DNA of 64,000 bases from an uncultured Prevotella sp. GTDB taxonomy: Bacteria; Bacteroidota; Bacteroidia; Bacteroidales; Bacteroidaceae. Below are positions 52,148 to 60,468 of the stretch, piece by piece. Positions within the stretch are counted from its first letter, which is position 1, and each line of letters begins with the position of its first letter. The notes below the pieces were generated by a model. It did no database searches. It saw only the letters and a program-made list of their open reading frames with translations, and had not been told where the DNA came from. The DNA is taken from NCBI GenBank assembly GCA_946405145.1, contig CAMJGE010000002.1:124001-188000 (forward strand), written 5' to 3'. Made by a program: the position numbers and the translations under genes.

Positions 52148-53335
52148 TCAAATTATTTTATTGATATACTTTTTAACCTTCTCAATAATCCACTCCTGCT
52201 CCTCATCTGTCAAAGTCGGGAACATTGGCAACGCGAGGCATTTACTGTAGTAATCCTCTGCTATTGGCATATCACCAGCCTTCCAACCAAACTGGCGGTA
52301 ATAAGGCATAAGGTGTGCAGGGATATAGAGTACCTGAGAATATACATTATTTGCTCTCAAATAATCATACATACCTTTGCGTGTTTCAGCAGGAACCTGA
52401 ATAATGTACAGATGAAAAGCATGAACAAGACCTTTTGCACGGAACGGAGTCTTAACTGCCGTTCCTTTGAAAGCCTCATCGTACTTCTTGGCAATCACAT
52501 TACGACGTTCAATGCTCAAATCCAGGCGCTTCAGTTGGCTAATACCAAGTGCAGCCTGCATTTCGGTGATACGGTAATTGTAGCCCAATTCCTGCATTTC
52601 ATAATACCAACCACCATCGCTTTTCTCCAGATGTGCAGGGTCTTTGGTAATACCATGGGTTCGATAAAGTGCTACTTTCTCGTAAAGTTCTTTGTTGTTA
52701 GTAGTAACAGCACCACCTTCACCAGTAGCAATATGCTTAACGGGATGGAAAGAAAACACAGTGAGATCAGCATATTTGCAATTACCGATCATCTGTTTTT
52801 CACCCTTGCTATCCGTGAAGCTACCACCAGGCGCATGGCAAGCATCAACCACAATAGCAAAACCATATTCATCAGCGAGTTGGCGAAGACGTTCCTCGTC
52901 AATGGGATAACCAGCAAAATCTACTGGCACAACTGCTTTATAAGTTCCCTTTGGTGATGCTTTTAGAATATCTTCCAATTTATCCAAGTCCATCAAGAAA
53001 GTCTTGGAATCAATATCACAGAACACCACCTCTGCACCCTGATATCGGAAGCCGTTGGCAGAAGCAACAAAAGTGATAGGGGTTGTAATAATTTTGTCGC
53101 CAAGCTTAATTCCCAATGCCATAGCGCATAGGTGTAGTGCTGCTGTACCATTGCTAACCATACAGGCATATTTACAGCCAAGATAGTTGGCAAAGTCTTT
53201 CTCAAACTCGCCAATCAGTGGGCCTTGAGTCATATAATCGGACTTCAAGGCTGCTATTACGGCCTGCACGTCATCATCATTAATATACTGGTGACCATAA
53301 GGAATCGGTTTAGTAATCATAACTAAATCCTCCAA
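52148..53335 (-). CDS. pseC: UDP-4-amino-4,6-dideoxy-AltNAc transaminase
   Basis: 395 residues: PYGHQYINDDDVQAVIAALK, SDYMTQGPLIGEFEKDFANY, MVSNGTAALHLCAMAL, TTPITFVASANGFRYQGAEV, VVDACHAPGGSF and the PLP lysine in FSFHPVKHIATGEGGAVT. The sequence pattern is classical PseC, which aminates the 4-keto product of PseB using glutamate. It sits 6 bp after pseB and 3 bp before the amidotransferase gene. A long antisense frame here is a shadow. Confidence 0.9.
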   Translation of the reverse strand: MEDLVMITKPIPYGHQYINDDDVQAVIAALKSDYMTQGPLIGEFEKDFANYLGCKYACMVSNGTAALHLCAMALGIKLGDKIITTPITFVASANGFRYQGAEVVFCDIDSKTFLMDLDKLEDILKASPKGTYKAVVPVDFAGYPIDEERLRQLADEYGFAIVVDACHAPGGSFTDSKGEKQMIGNCKYADLTVFSFHPVKHIATGEGGAVTTNNKELYEKVALYRTHGITKDPAHLEKSDGGWYYEMQELGYNYRITEMQAALGISQLKRLDLSIERRNVIAKKYDEAFKGTAVKTPFRAKGLVHAFHLYIIQVPAETRKGMYDYLRANNVYSQVLYIPAHLMPYYRQFGWKAGDMPIAEDYYSKCLALPMFPTLTDEEQEWIIEKVKKYINKII

Positions 53336-53341
53336 CTAATG

Positions 53342-54361
53342 TTATTTAACCACAAAGTTTGGGTCAACGAATTGTTTAATCTTATCACGCATTGTTTCGG
53401 GTGTCTCCCAGTCAGTATTATTATCTGAACTATAATGGAAACCATCAGGAACAGGAACGGCATTATGATGGTTCATAAAAGTTTCACGAGACACATATGA
53501 GACTGAAGGAAGAATCACATAATATTTGCCGAGATCAATAGTATCCAAAGCATCTGTAACAGTAATCATTTCCTCATGGAGCTTCTCTCCAGGACGAATG
53601 CCCACTTCTTTCAGAGGAAGGTTAGGTGCAATGGCAGTAGCCACATCCTTAATATGGTATGAAGGAATCTTCGGGATGAAGATCTCGCCTCCCAGATGAT
53701 GACCAATAGCATACATCACCATAGCAACGCCCGCTTCCAATGAAATGTTAAAACGGGTCATGCGCATATCGGTAATAGGAAGTTCCTTTGCACCTTCATT
53801 ACGCAAACGAGTAAAGAAAGGAATCACAGAACCACGAGATCCCATCACGTTACCATAACGTACCACCGAGAAACGGATATCCTTCGAGCCCTTAATATTG
53901 TTAGCTGCAGTAAATAGTTTATCACTGGTCAGTTTTGTTGCGCCATAAAGGTTGATGGGTGCACATGCCTTGTCCGTAGAGAGGGCAACCACATCATGTA
54001 CACGGCAAGCAAGTGCGGCCTTAATCACATTTTGTGCACCGTGAACATTCGTCTTAATACACTCTTCCGGGTTATATTCGGCTGTATCCACCTGCTTGAT
54101 AGCTGCTGCATGAATGATAACATCAACTCCTTCACAGGCGCGAGTTAAACGCTCCAAATCACGAACATCTCCAATAAAGTATCTCATCATCGGATATTTT
54201 GCCTCTGGATACTTCAACTTTAGCTCATATTGCTTCAATTCATCACGAGAATAAATGATAATTTTCTTTACATTTGGATAATCACGAAGTATTACTTCAA
54301 CAAATTTTTTACCAAACGAACCAGTACCACCGGTAATCAAAACTACTTTTCCGTTAAGCAT
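53342..54361 (-). CDS. pseB: UDP-GlcNAc 4,6-dehydratase (inverting)
   Basis: 339 residues of extended SDR: VVLITGGTGSFGKKFVEVIL, KIIIYSRDELKQYELKLKY, FIGDVRDLERLTRACEGVDV, HAAAIKQVDTAEYNPEECI, ALSTDKACAPINLYGATKLT (Asp/Lys/Tyr of the inverting dehydratase) and VVRYGNVMGSRGSV. It carries out the first step of Pse synthesis. The gene order pseB-pseC-PseA-like-GNAT-AKR-pseF-AT-pseG-GNAT-pseI runs downstream from here. Confidence 0.9.
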   Translation of the reverse strand: MLNGKVVLITGGTGSFGKKFVEVILRDYPNVKKIIIYSRDELKQYELKLKYPEAKYPMMRYFIGDVRDLERLTRACEGVDVIIHAAAIKQVDTAEYNPEECIKTNVHGAQNVIKAALACRVHDVVALSTDKACAPINLYGATKLTSDKLFTAANNIKGSKDIRFSVVRYGNVMGSRGSVIPFFTRLRNEGAKELPITDMRMTRFNISLEAGVAMVMYAIGHHLGGEIFIPKIPSYHIKDVATAIAPNLPLKEVGIRPGEKLHEEMITVTDALDTIDLGKYYVILPSVSYVSRETFMNHHNAVPVPDGFHYSSDNNTDWETPETMRDKIKQFVDPNFVVK

Positions 54362-54414
54362 AATTATTTATTTTTAGTATTATCAATAAATTATTCACAA
54401 CAATAATTCAATCC

Positions 54415-55170
54415 TTATATATGCTCCTCTACTCCACGGAAATGAACGTTTAACTCATGTAGATGCTCAAGAAGCGTACCTAATGGCGTGCCCTCTGTCA
54501 TCTTAGCTAAAGCATTGACGTCCTTGGGGAAGCACTTGCCACCATAACCAAACTTACCATCAGGACCGGGAACGTAAGTGTGGGTGTCATTGATATAACC
54601 TGAGAGGAGGACACCAGTATGCACCTTTCGCCAGTCAGCGCCCATTTGCTCACAGTATTCACGGCAAGCATTGAAATATGTTACCTTATAAGCGCCAAAA
54701 ACATTATGTATATACTTGGTCAGTTCTGCCTCTAATGGAGTCATCACGGTGAACTTCTTACCAACAAATATTTTAGTGAGCAGTTCGTGAGCACCTGTGA
54801 ATACCATTGTCTGCTTCTTAAAGTCCTCTATATGAGTACGCTCAGTAAGAAACTCTGGCATATAACAAACTTGATGGCCTGTCTCTTTAGAAAGACGATC
54901 ACTTGTTCCTGGAAGAATAGTTGTACGAACGAATACTGGCACATTTGGAAGATTGGTTATCAACTCCTTCATAAGTGTGAGATCTTGTGTACCATCATCT
55001 TCTGTAGGAACATGAATCTGTAAGAATGCAATATCAATATTGCTCAGGTCATCATTGTAACCTTTTGGAGGGTCACTAATGAACAATTTGCACTCGGGGT
55101 TGTTATGTTCCAACCAGTCTTTGAGGGCCCCACCAACGAAGCCACATCCAATAATTCCAACTTTTATCAT
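54415..55170 (-). CDS. UDP-sugar dehydrogenase-like protein lacking the C-terminal domain
   Basis: 251 residues from ATG 55170. The NAD motif VGIIGCGFVGGALKDWLEH, VFVRTTILPGTSDRLS, the central helix VMTPLEAELTKYIHNVFGAY and the active-site GYGGKCFPKDVNALAKMT (Cys near 211) are all present. The roughly 130-residue C-terminal UDP-binding domain of UDP-Glc/HexNAc dehydrogenases is absent and the stop is clean. Similar short forms may exist in other surface loci; activity on a free sugar nucleotide is doubtful. Frame extends upstream to 55200. Confidence 0.7.
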   Translation of the reverse strand: MIKVGIIGCGFVGGALKDWLEHNNPECKLFISDPPKGYNDDLSNIDIAFLQIHVPTEDDGTQDLTLMKELITNLPNVPVFVRTTILPGTSDRLSKETGHQVCYMPEFLTERTHIEDFKKQTMVFTGAHELLTKIFVGKKFTVMTPLEAELTKYIHNVFGAYKVTYFNACREYCEQMGADWRKVHTGVLLSGYINDTHTYVPGPDGKFGYGGKCFPKDVNALAKMTEGTPLGTLLEHLHELNVHFRGVEEHI

Positions 55171-55267
55171 TGTCTTGTAAATTATAGTTACTATGTTCAA
55201 TTAATGTTCTAACTGGCAGTATCGAACTGCGTCGCTGAACAACAACCTATGCAGTCAGAAGTCTATT

Positions 55268-56062
55268 TCAAAGAAGATTATCCTTCTCTATATCTCTAAA
55301 ATATTTATATGTACCGTGCTTCAATTCATCGGTAGCATCTTCATCGCAAACAATGATTGCATGTGGATGCTGCTGTAAACAGCTGATAGTCCACATATGG
55401 TTAACAGGCTCTTCTACTCCGTGACGAAGTGCACGGGCTTTGTTGTGGCCATTCACCATGATCATGACCTGCTTGGCATCCATCACAGTACCAACACCTA
55501 CTGTAAGGGCTGTCTTGGGCACCTTATTAACATCATTATCAAAGAAACGGCTGTTAGCAATGACCGTATCGGTAGTTAGGGTTTTCTGGCGAGTACGGCT
55601 CTGCAAGCTTGAACCAGGCTCGTTGAATGCGATATGACCATCGGGTCCAATGCCGCCCATGAACAGGTCTATGCCACCAGCAGCAACGATGGCCTTCTCA
55701 TAATTCTCGCACTCTGCTTTCAAATCATTGGCATTGCCATTCAAGATATGGACATTTTCTTTTTTTATGTCGATGTGACTGAAGAAGTTGTTCCACATGA
55801 ATGAATGATAACTCTCTGGATGATCTTCAGGCAGGTTTACATACTCATCCATATTGAATGTGATCACGTTTTGGAAAGAGACCTTACCTGCCTTGTTTAA
55901 GGCAATCAGCTCTCTGTACATCCCCAGAGGTGAACTTCCTGTTGGGCAACCCAACTTAAAAGGCTTGTCAGCCGTAGGATTAGCTTCATTAATACACTTG
56001 GCCACATAGTTTGCAGCCCACTTCGACATTTTCTCGTAGTCGGGTTCAATAATTAATCTCAT
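55268..56062 (-). CDS. nagB: Glucosamine-6-phosphate deaminase
   Basis: 264 residues, full length for Nag[56 protein letters not shown] preceded by [12 protein letters not shown], and [20 protein letters not shown]. It interconverts GlcN-6-P and Fru-6-P plus ammonia. Inside a surface-polysaccharide operon it may tune the amino-sugar supply for UDP-GlcNAc-derived precursors. No separate promoter was recognised in the 84 bp upstream. Confidence 0.92.
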   Translation of the reverse strand: MRLIIEPDYEKMSKWAANYVAKCINEANPTADKPFKLGCPTGSSPLGMYRELIALNKAGKVSFQNVITFNMDEYVNLPEDHPESYHSFMWNNFFSHIDIKKENVHILNGNANDLKAECENYEKAIVAAGGIDLFMGGIGPDGHIAFNEPGSSLQSRTRQKTLTTDTVIANSRFFDNDVNKVPKTALTVGVGTVMDAKQVMIMVNGHNKARALRHGVEEPVNHMWTISCLQQHPHAIIVCDEDATDELKHGTYKYFRDIEKDNLL

Positions 56063-56146
56063 ACTTTTTTTGTTATTAATTGTTTTTATCCGGAGGACCT
56101 GCCACTAAAAAGCTAAAACAGGGGGTTTCCTCAGGAGGATTTATAA

Positions 56147-56425
56147 TTATTGCCTATTCTTAAGTGATTCAACCATCAGATGCTTTTCGTTAACAAGTAT
56201 CTCATTTCCTGTAAAATCTCTAATACAGTCTTCACATAACGTCGTGAGGTAAATAACATCAGACTCGCCTTCTTTCACTACATGAACAGCACGCATTTCA
56301 TGCTCCCCATATATGTCAAGACAGAATTTGTTCCAGCACTTTGCTTTCTCGAGCATATGGTTTTCCCATCTTTTTAGGTCGTCAGAGCTTGTAACGTCCT
56401 TTATCTGAATCTTAACGTATCCCAT
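56147..56425 (-). CDS. Small cysteine-containing protein, unknown
   Basis: 92 residues: VKIQIKDVTSSDDLKRWENH, KCWNKFCLDIYGEHEMRAVH and YLTTLCEDCIRDFTGNEILV. The CxxxxC and CxxC pairs plus the conserved AVHVVKEG look like a small zinc-binding fold found singly in Bacteroidetes genomes. Function not known. It lies between rmlC and nagB with a structured hairpin between it and rmlC. Confidence 0.55.
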   Translation of the reverse strand: MGYVKIQIKDVTSSDDLKRWENHMLEKAKCWNKFCLDIYGEHEMRAVHVVKEGESDVIYLTTLCEDCIRDFTGNEILVNEKHLMVESLKNRQ

Positions 56426-56464
56426 TAGCTATATTTTACAAAACACCCCTGTGGCGTATCAAAA

Positions 56465-56529
56465 TCTGATAAGGAGCAAGGATTGCTGGAGTTGCTAATA
56501 ACCAGCAAGAGCCCTGCTCGATTATCAGA
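56465..56529. terminator. Branched hairpin at the 3' end of rmlC
   Basis: Outer arms TCTGATAA and TTATCAGA pair perfectly, reinforced by GAGCA/TGCTC. Inside, TTGCTGG and CCAGCAA form a second perfect stem. The outer arm overlaps the rmlC stop codon. It could end rmlC transcription or stabilise the message; no T-run follows. Confidence 0.6.
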
Positions 56530-57076
56530 AAGGGCTATCGAAATCTTTGAGTAATTGATGCTTTGTATCTTTTTCACTTAAGATTGCCAGAGATTTTGGA
56601 ATTCGCCAGTCAATACCAAGAGAATCATCAAGTATAGATATACCACCCTCGGATTCGGGGTGATAAAACTCATCACACTTGTACTGGAACACAGCTTCAG
56701 GGCTTAGCACGGCAAAGCCTTTAGAGATGAACATTGCCAAGTGATTATCCTCTGTTAATTCTACTGCTACATGTTGACCATAGGTAGGGGAGTCTTTTCT
56801 TATATCCACAGCAACATCCAATACAGCTCCCTTGACGCAGCGAACTAACTTGCTTTGAGTATAGGGAGGACGTTGGAAATGGAGACCACGCATCACACCG
56901 TAAGAGGATTTACTCTCATTATCCTGAACGAAATGGATTGTGTGTCCAAGAATAGGGGCGACTTTTTCATCGAACTCCCTTTGAGAGAAGCTCTCGAAGA
57001 AGTAGCCTCTATTATCACCAAATACCTTTGGCTCAATTATGAGAACTCCTTCTATTGCTGTCTTTATTACGTTCAT
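56525..57076 (-). CDS. rmlC: dTDP-4-dehydrorhamnose 3,5-epimerase
   Basis: 183 residues of RmlC cupin: VLIIEPKVFGDNRGYFFESF, VQDNESKSSYGVMRGLHFQR (catalytic His), YTQSKLVRCVKGAVLDVAVD, AMFISKGFAVLSPEAVFQYK and YHPESEGGISILDDSLGIDW. It makes dTDP-4-keto-L-rhamnose. RmlA, RmlB and RmlD are not in the window. Genes for the other steps may lie elsewhere. A second, broken copy of its first 75 bases occurs at 57938-58011. Confidence 0.92.
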   Translation of the reverse strand: MNVIKTAIEGVLIIEPKVFGDNRGYFFESFSQREFDEKVAPILGHTIHFVQDNESKSSYGVMRGLHFQRPPYTQSKLVRCVKGAVLDVAVDIRKDSPTYGQHVAVELTEDNHLAMFISKGFAVLSPEAVFQYKCDEFYHPESEGGISILDDSLGIDWRIPKSLAILSEKDTKHQLLKDFDSPF

Positions 57077-57165
57077 TGTTGTATTTTGTATCTTCGAGAA
57101 TGGGCAGGCTTCTCATTCTTTTCAATTTCGCATCATACTACCTGCTCCTAGGATATTATTTATGA

Positions 57166-57858
57166 TCATGGAATCTCATACTCTTCTATTTTCTCTTCCT
57201 TTTCTTCTCTATGACCGTATCCTTCTATATGGGCAACAATCAACATTAGTATCACAATGTTTACAACAAATTGGATAATATAATTAATCCATAGATGGCC
57301 GCATATTGGCTCCAACAGTGCCCATGCAAGAGAAATATAATATGTAAAACATGCACTAATCACAACCATCATTGTTGCCCAGAAAAATACATTGAGACTT
57401 CTATTTGAACTTCTGAAAAGATTTATGAATATTGCTAGAATCCCACTAAGCATTGGGAGTAAGGTAACTAAAGCACCAGTTAACGTATGAATAATAGGAT
57501 CACGCTCTTCAAGTATCTTTTGATATACTTCATCAGATCGCTTCAGTTGCTTTTCATCAACCTTTGGTGATAAAAGTGAACGTAATTTCTGTACAACTCC
57601 CTTTCTATTGTGCTCAATCTCTATCAGATGGTCAATCTCCGCAACAAAAGCGGTATCCTCTTTATATCGTTGTTTTGCTTCCTCTAGTTTCATCATGTAG
57701 TCAACCTTGTAGGAATTAATCACTGTATGACTGAAGCCATAGTGGTTATCAGTAAGCACCAGTGCTAACAATGCAAGTATCGTCAACTTAACCTTTGTAG
57801 AAAGTGGAACCTTCTCATCAGCGAAATACTTATATATTGCATCTACAAGATTACCCAT
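57166..57858 (-). CDS. Membrane protein with four helices and a coiled coil, unknown
   Basis: 230 residues. Hydrophobic helices lie near 24-40 (VKLTILALLALVLTDN), 135-155 (ALVTLLPMLSGILAIFINLF), 163-185 and 195-215. A charged helical region (55-120, MKLEEAKQRYKEDTAFVAEI) sits between the first two. The charged C-terminal tail is REEKEEKIEEYEIP. No family recognised. The gene is bracketed by true rmlC and the broken rmlC copy, so it may have arrived with the event that duplicated that sequence. Confidence 0.6.
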   Translation of the reverse strand: MGNLVDAIYKYFADEKVPLSTKVKLTILALLALVLTDNHYGFSHTVINSYKVDYMMKLEEAKQRYKEDTAFVAEIDHLIEIEHNRKGVVQKLRSLLSPKVDEKQLKRSDEVYQKILEERDPIIHTLTGALVTLLPMLSGILAIFINLFRSSNRSLNVFFWATMMVVISACFTYYISLAWALLEPICGHLWINYIIQFVVNIVILMLIVAHIEGYGHREEKEEKIEEYEIP

Positions 57859-57876
57859 CTAAATATACAAATCAGT

Positions 57877-57902
57877 TGGTAACAGAGGGGAGTCGAACCC
57901 CT
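57877..57902 (-). other. tRNA 3'-end-like fragment (possible attachment-site scar)
   Basis: On the reverse strand AGGGG-TTCGACT-CCCCT is a perfect T-arm with a T-loop, followed by CTGTTACCA, as in the 3' end of a tRNA. No D-arm, anticodon arm or matching 5' acceptor strand lies in the preceding 60 bases, so it is not a tRNA gene. Integrative elements often leave such tRNA tails. Confidence 0.45.
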
Positions 57903-57937
57903 TATTGGTTTCTACGGTAACCTATCCCATCCATAAT

Positions 57938-58011
57938 GGCTTCTATTATCACCATATACCTCGGGCTCTATTATGAGGACTTCCTTCTATTGCTGTATTT
58001 ATAATGTTTAT
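57938..58011 (-). pseudogene. Second rmlC start region, degenerate
   Basis: The reverse strand ACAGCAATAGAAGG followed by CTCATAAT, GAGCC, AGGTAT and TGGTGATAATAGA matches the first codons of rmlC (57076 down) at most positions. The start codon is ATA instead of ATG and one base is inserted near codon 9, which brings in stops. The match ends where true rmlC continues with GGCTACTTC. Confidence 0.7.
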
Positions 58012-58021
58012 TGTTGTATAA

Positions 58022-58426
58022 CTATCCTAACAAAAACAACCCCATGATATAATAGGCAACTATCACTACAATTAATTTAGCTAACCATAATAACCATGGA
58101 ATGATATTATACTTTTCTGGCTCATTAAGGATTACATCTTCTTCATTTTTATCCCTATTTTCTTTCTTTTTAGAAACATAATATGGATACCAGATTAAAA
58201 TTTGAACAAAATATTGAAACAAATCAATAATCAAAACTACAATGAACAAAATTAATGGAAGACGAAGTTCCACTGGAATCATGCTCAATGCTTTATCAAC
58301 ATTCTCAGAATTGGTATGTTTGAAAATCCAAACTATACCAATACCAGCATATGCCAAGTTTCGACTAAGGTTACTTACATTCGTCGAATAACGAACATAA
58401 TCTTCTCGGATCTCTTTTAACGTCAT
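58022..58426 (-). CDS. Membrane protein downstream of the NACHT gene, unknown
   Basis: 134 residues with hydrophobic segments near 28-35, 53-75 (LRLPLILFIVVLIIDLFQYF) and 112-132 (WLLWLAKLIVVIVAYYIMGL). A lysine-rich stretch (SKKKENRDKNEEDVI) lies between the last two. Its start is 10 bp after the 53-residue gene, so it probably belongs to the TIR/NACHT operon. No family recognised. Confidence 0.6.
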   Translation of the reverse strand: MTLKEIREDYVRYSTNVSNLSRNLAYAGIGIVWIFKHTNSENVDKALSMIPVELRLPLILFIVVLIIDLFQYFVQILIWYPYYVSKKKENRDKNEEDVILNEPEKYNIIPWLLWLAKLIVVIVAYYIMGLFLLG

Positions 58427-58435
58427 AATTTTTTA

Positions 58436-58597
58436 TTATTTCTTTTCACCAGGCCCTGTTCCTAAAGCCTTTCGTGAATGAACTTTAGGAGCAGAAGTCC
58501 CCCCAGTCTTTACATACGCACCAGTTTTCGAGAAACGTCTTGAAGGTGTTTCTTTCTGATTAGTCCGAGTGGTTGTTTTCTTAATCTCTTTTACCAT
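58436..58597 (-). CDS. Small basic protein (53 residues) between NACHT and membrane genes
   Basis: From ATG 58597 to TAA 58436: MVKEIKKTTTRTNQKETPSR, RFSKTGAYVKTGGTSAPKVH, SRKALGTGPGEKK. It is rich in Lys, Arg, Thr and Ser and has no hydrophobic segment, like a nucleic-acid- or partner-binding tail. Coding is suggested by close spacing to the next gene (9 bp) and by the absence of other explanations for the 238-bp interval. Function unknown. Confidence 0.5.
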   Translation of the reverse strand: MVKEIKKTTTRTNQKETPSRRFSKTGAYVKTGGTSAPKVHSRKALGTGPGEKK

Positions 58598-58664
58598 TGT
58601 TACGTTTAGAACTCGTATAGTACTTTATGTTTTTATCAAGTAGAGCGATAGTCATTTTGTGATG

Positions 58665-60458
58665 TCAGCAAATATTAAGCAGATCTATCTCATGCCGTCT
58701 TTTACTATTTAACTCCGACTCGAGATCTTTAATTAAATCTGTCAATTTCTCAAATTGGATATATATCATATCTGGCAAAGTTGAATTATAAAGTAGTGCC
58801 ATAACTTCCTTGTTATCTACATCGAGTGAGACAATAGACTCTTTTGTGTCACTTGCATACTTCTGTAACTCAGATAATGATATTCTACTACTGAATATCC
58901 AATCTATAATCACATCTATGAAATTTACACCACGATGTAGGTATCGCAATATTGATGTATACAGATTGGCACTATGCCTAATATATCTTAATTTACCGTT
59001 TCCTATTCTTATTTGAATTGGAATAATATTCAAATAATTACATAAAACCGCTTTTGGAGTTTCTTCCATTCCCTCTATTGGCTGGAGAAGCTTAGCATTA
59101 AAAGATTTCAGGTTATCAAGGATAAAGAAATTTAAGAAACAAAACTCATCCATTTCTTCACATAAAGACCAAAAATTAAAGCCATCAAACCCATATTTTT
59201 TAGTTAATATTTGAGTATAAACCAACTTGCGACTATTTTCTTCTGATTTACTTATAAGAGATGCTGCAAAATATTCTTGCATTGAACGATGTGGGAAATT
59301 GTAAGTTAAACCATCCAACACCAAGATACCAATGGAAACACTTAAATCATAAAGCATACTATCATTTTGGAACTTTAAAGCCAATTTCTTTTTCAACTTT
59401 TCAAATTCCTCATTGATATATAGGCTGTCGAATTCGTATTTGGAAGATAAATATGAATCATATGAAAATGTTTGCAGCAAGGCAAGATACTGTTCCCTTT
59501 CCATTTTACATTTCTTTTCATGAAGATATCCACCAGTTTTACTTGTTGAATCGTGCTTACAGTATAAAGTATCAAAGACATTAAAATAGAAGCCGCTCCT
59601 TTTTGATGGTAATTCTGGTGTATATTTGAAAGTTAAAATAAACATAGACAGCAATAGAGGATTTGACAAATATTCTTTAATTGTAGTATTTCTACTCCCA
59701 TAGATTGTACTAATTATTTTTTTAGCAATCTGCTCTCCATCCTCATCCATATAGCGTGCTTGCTTTTCAACAAACATTCTAATTTGCTTTTCGTTCATTT
59801 CACAAACATGATAAGTGCGGAATCTACTCAAACTCTCTGCACCAGCTCCTGGCCTAGAGGTCAACATAAAAAGATTTTTATTATATCGATCAGCAAACTC
59901 TTCAATTTCCGATGATCGTGTCTCCTTTTTATTAATAGCTATCTCGTCAAAACCATCAAAGAAAAATATAAAACGACCATCGCTTAACAATTTATTAAAC
60001 ACAGACTCACTTCTTACCAAATTAAGCTTAAAGACTGAACTACTGATATACTCAGCTAACTTCATAGAAGTATTATCAATCCTTCGAAGTTCAATTATTA
60101 CAGGAATATAGTTTGATTTTTGTACAATATTGAGAAAGCAATGCTTCATAAGCATCGTTTTGCCCGATCCTGCATGTCCTACAATAGTTATAAAATTATT
60201 AATTTTAAAAAGCAACTCAACATTGTCAGGTATTTCAATAGTTTTTTTTTCGTATCTTAATGACAAGGGAACATATACGTCTTCAAACCTAACTGGATTT
60301 TCATTAAATAAGAATGTTTTTACATTACTGATTTTATGAAACCAATTGTCTGTATACTGTTGCAATCCTTCATCTATAGACACAATAACTTCTTTATGCT
60401 GAATCCCTGCCGTTTTCAACAATTCTTCTTTAAACGAATTAATAATTTCAAAAAACAT
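58665..60458 (-). CDS. NACHT-domain STAND NTPase
   Basis: 597 residues. An N-terminal 75 residues of unknown fold lead into the NACHT core with Walker A IVGHAGSGKTMLMKH (92-106), Walker B RFIFFFDGFDEIA (162-174), the sensor-like LFMLTSRPGAGAESL and the winged region SNPLLLSMFILTF. The segment GILVLDGLTYNFPHRSMQEY is the conserved NACHT FxHxSFQEY-type helix. The C-terminal 200 residues hold no clear repeats. NACHT proteins in bacterial defence sense a phage protein and oligomerise. The gene starts 10 bp after the TIR gene, suggesting the TIR is its effector. Confidence 0.82.
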   Translation of the reverse strand: MFFEIINSFKEELLKTAGIQHKEVIVSIDEGLQQYTDNWFHKISNVKTFLFNENPVRFEDVYVPLSLRYEKKTIEIPDNVELLFKINNFITIVGHAGSGKTMLMKHCFLNIVQKSNYIPVIIELRRIDNTSMKLAEYISSSVFKLNLVRSESVFNKLLSDGRFIFFFDGFDEIAINKKETRSSEIEEFADRYNKNLFMLTSRPGAGAESLSRFRTYHVCEMNEKQIRMFVEKQARYMDEDGEQIAKKIISTIYGSRNTTIKEYLSNPLLLSMFILTFKYTPELPSKRSGFYFNVFDTLYCKHDSTSKTGGYLHEKKCKMEREQYLALLQTFSYDSYLSSKYEFDSLYINEEFEKLKKKLALKFQNDSMLYDLSVSIGILVLDGLTYNFPHRSMQEYFAASLISKSEENSRKLVYTQILTKKYGFDGFNFWSLCEEMDEFCFLNFFILDNLKSFNAKLLQPIEGMEETPKAVLCNYLNIIPIQIRIGNGKLRYIRHSANLYTSILRYLHRGVNFIDVIIDWIFSSRISLSELQKYASDTKESIVSLDVDNKEVMALLYNSTLPDMIYIQFEKLTDLIKDLESELNSKRRHEIDLLNIC

Positions 60459-60468
60459 AAGCTTGATA

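Noticed and set aside
52043-52957. 304-codon + strand frame
   Set aside because: Antisense to pseC and the amidotransferase start, both of which have complete catalytic motifs.
57877-57960. Complete tRNA gene
   Set aside because: Only the T-arm and 3' acceptor strand fit. No anticodon arm or 5' acceptor pairing was found.
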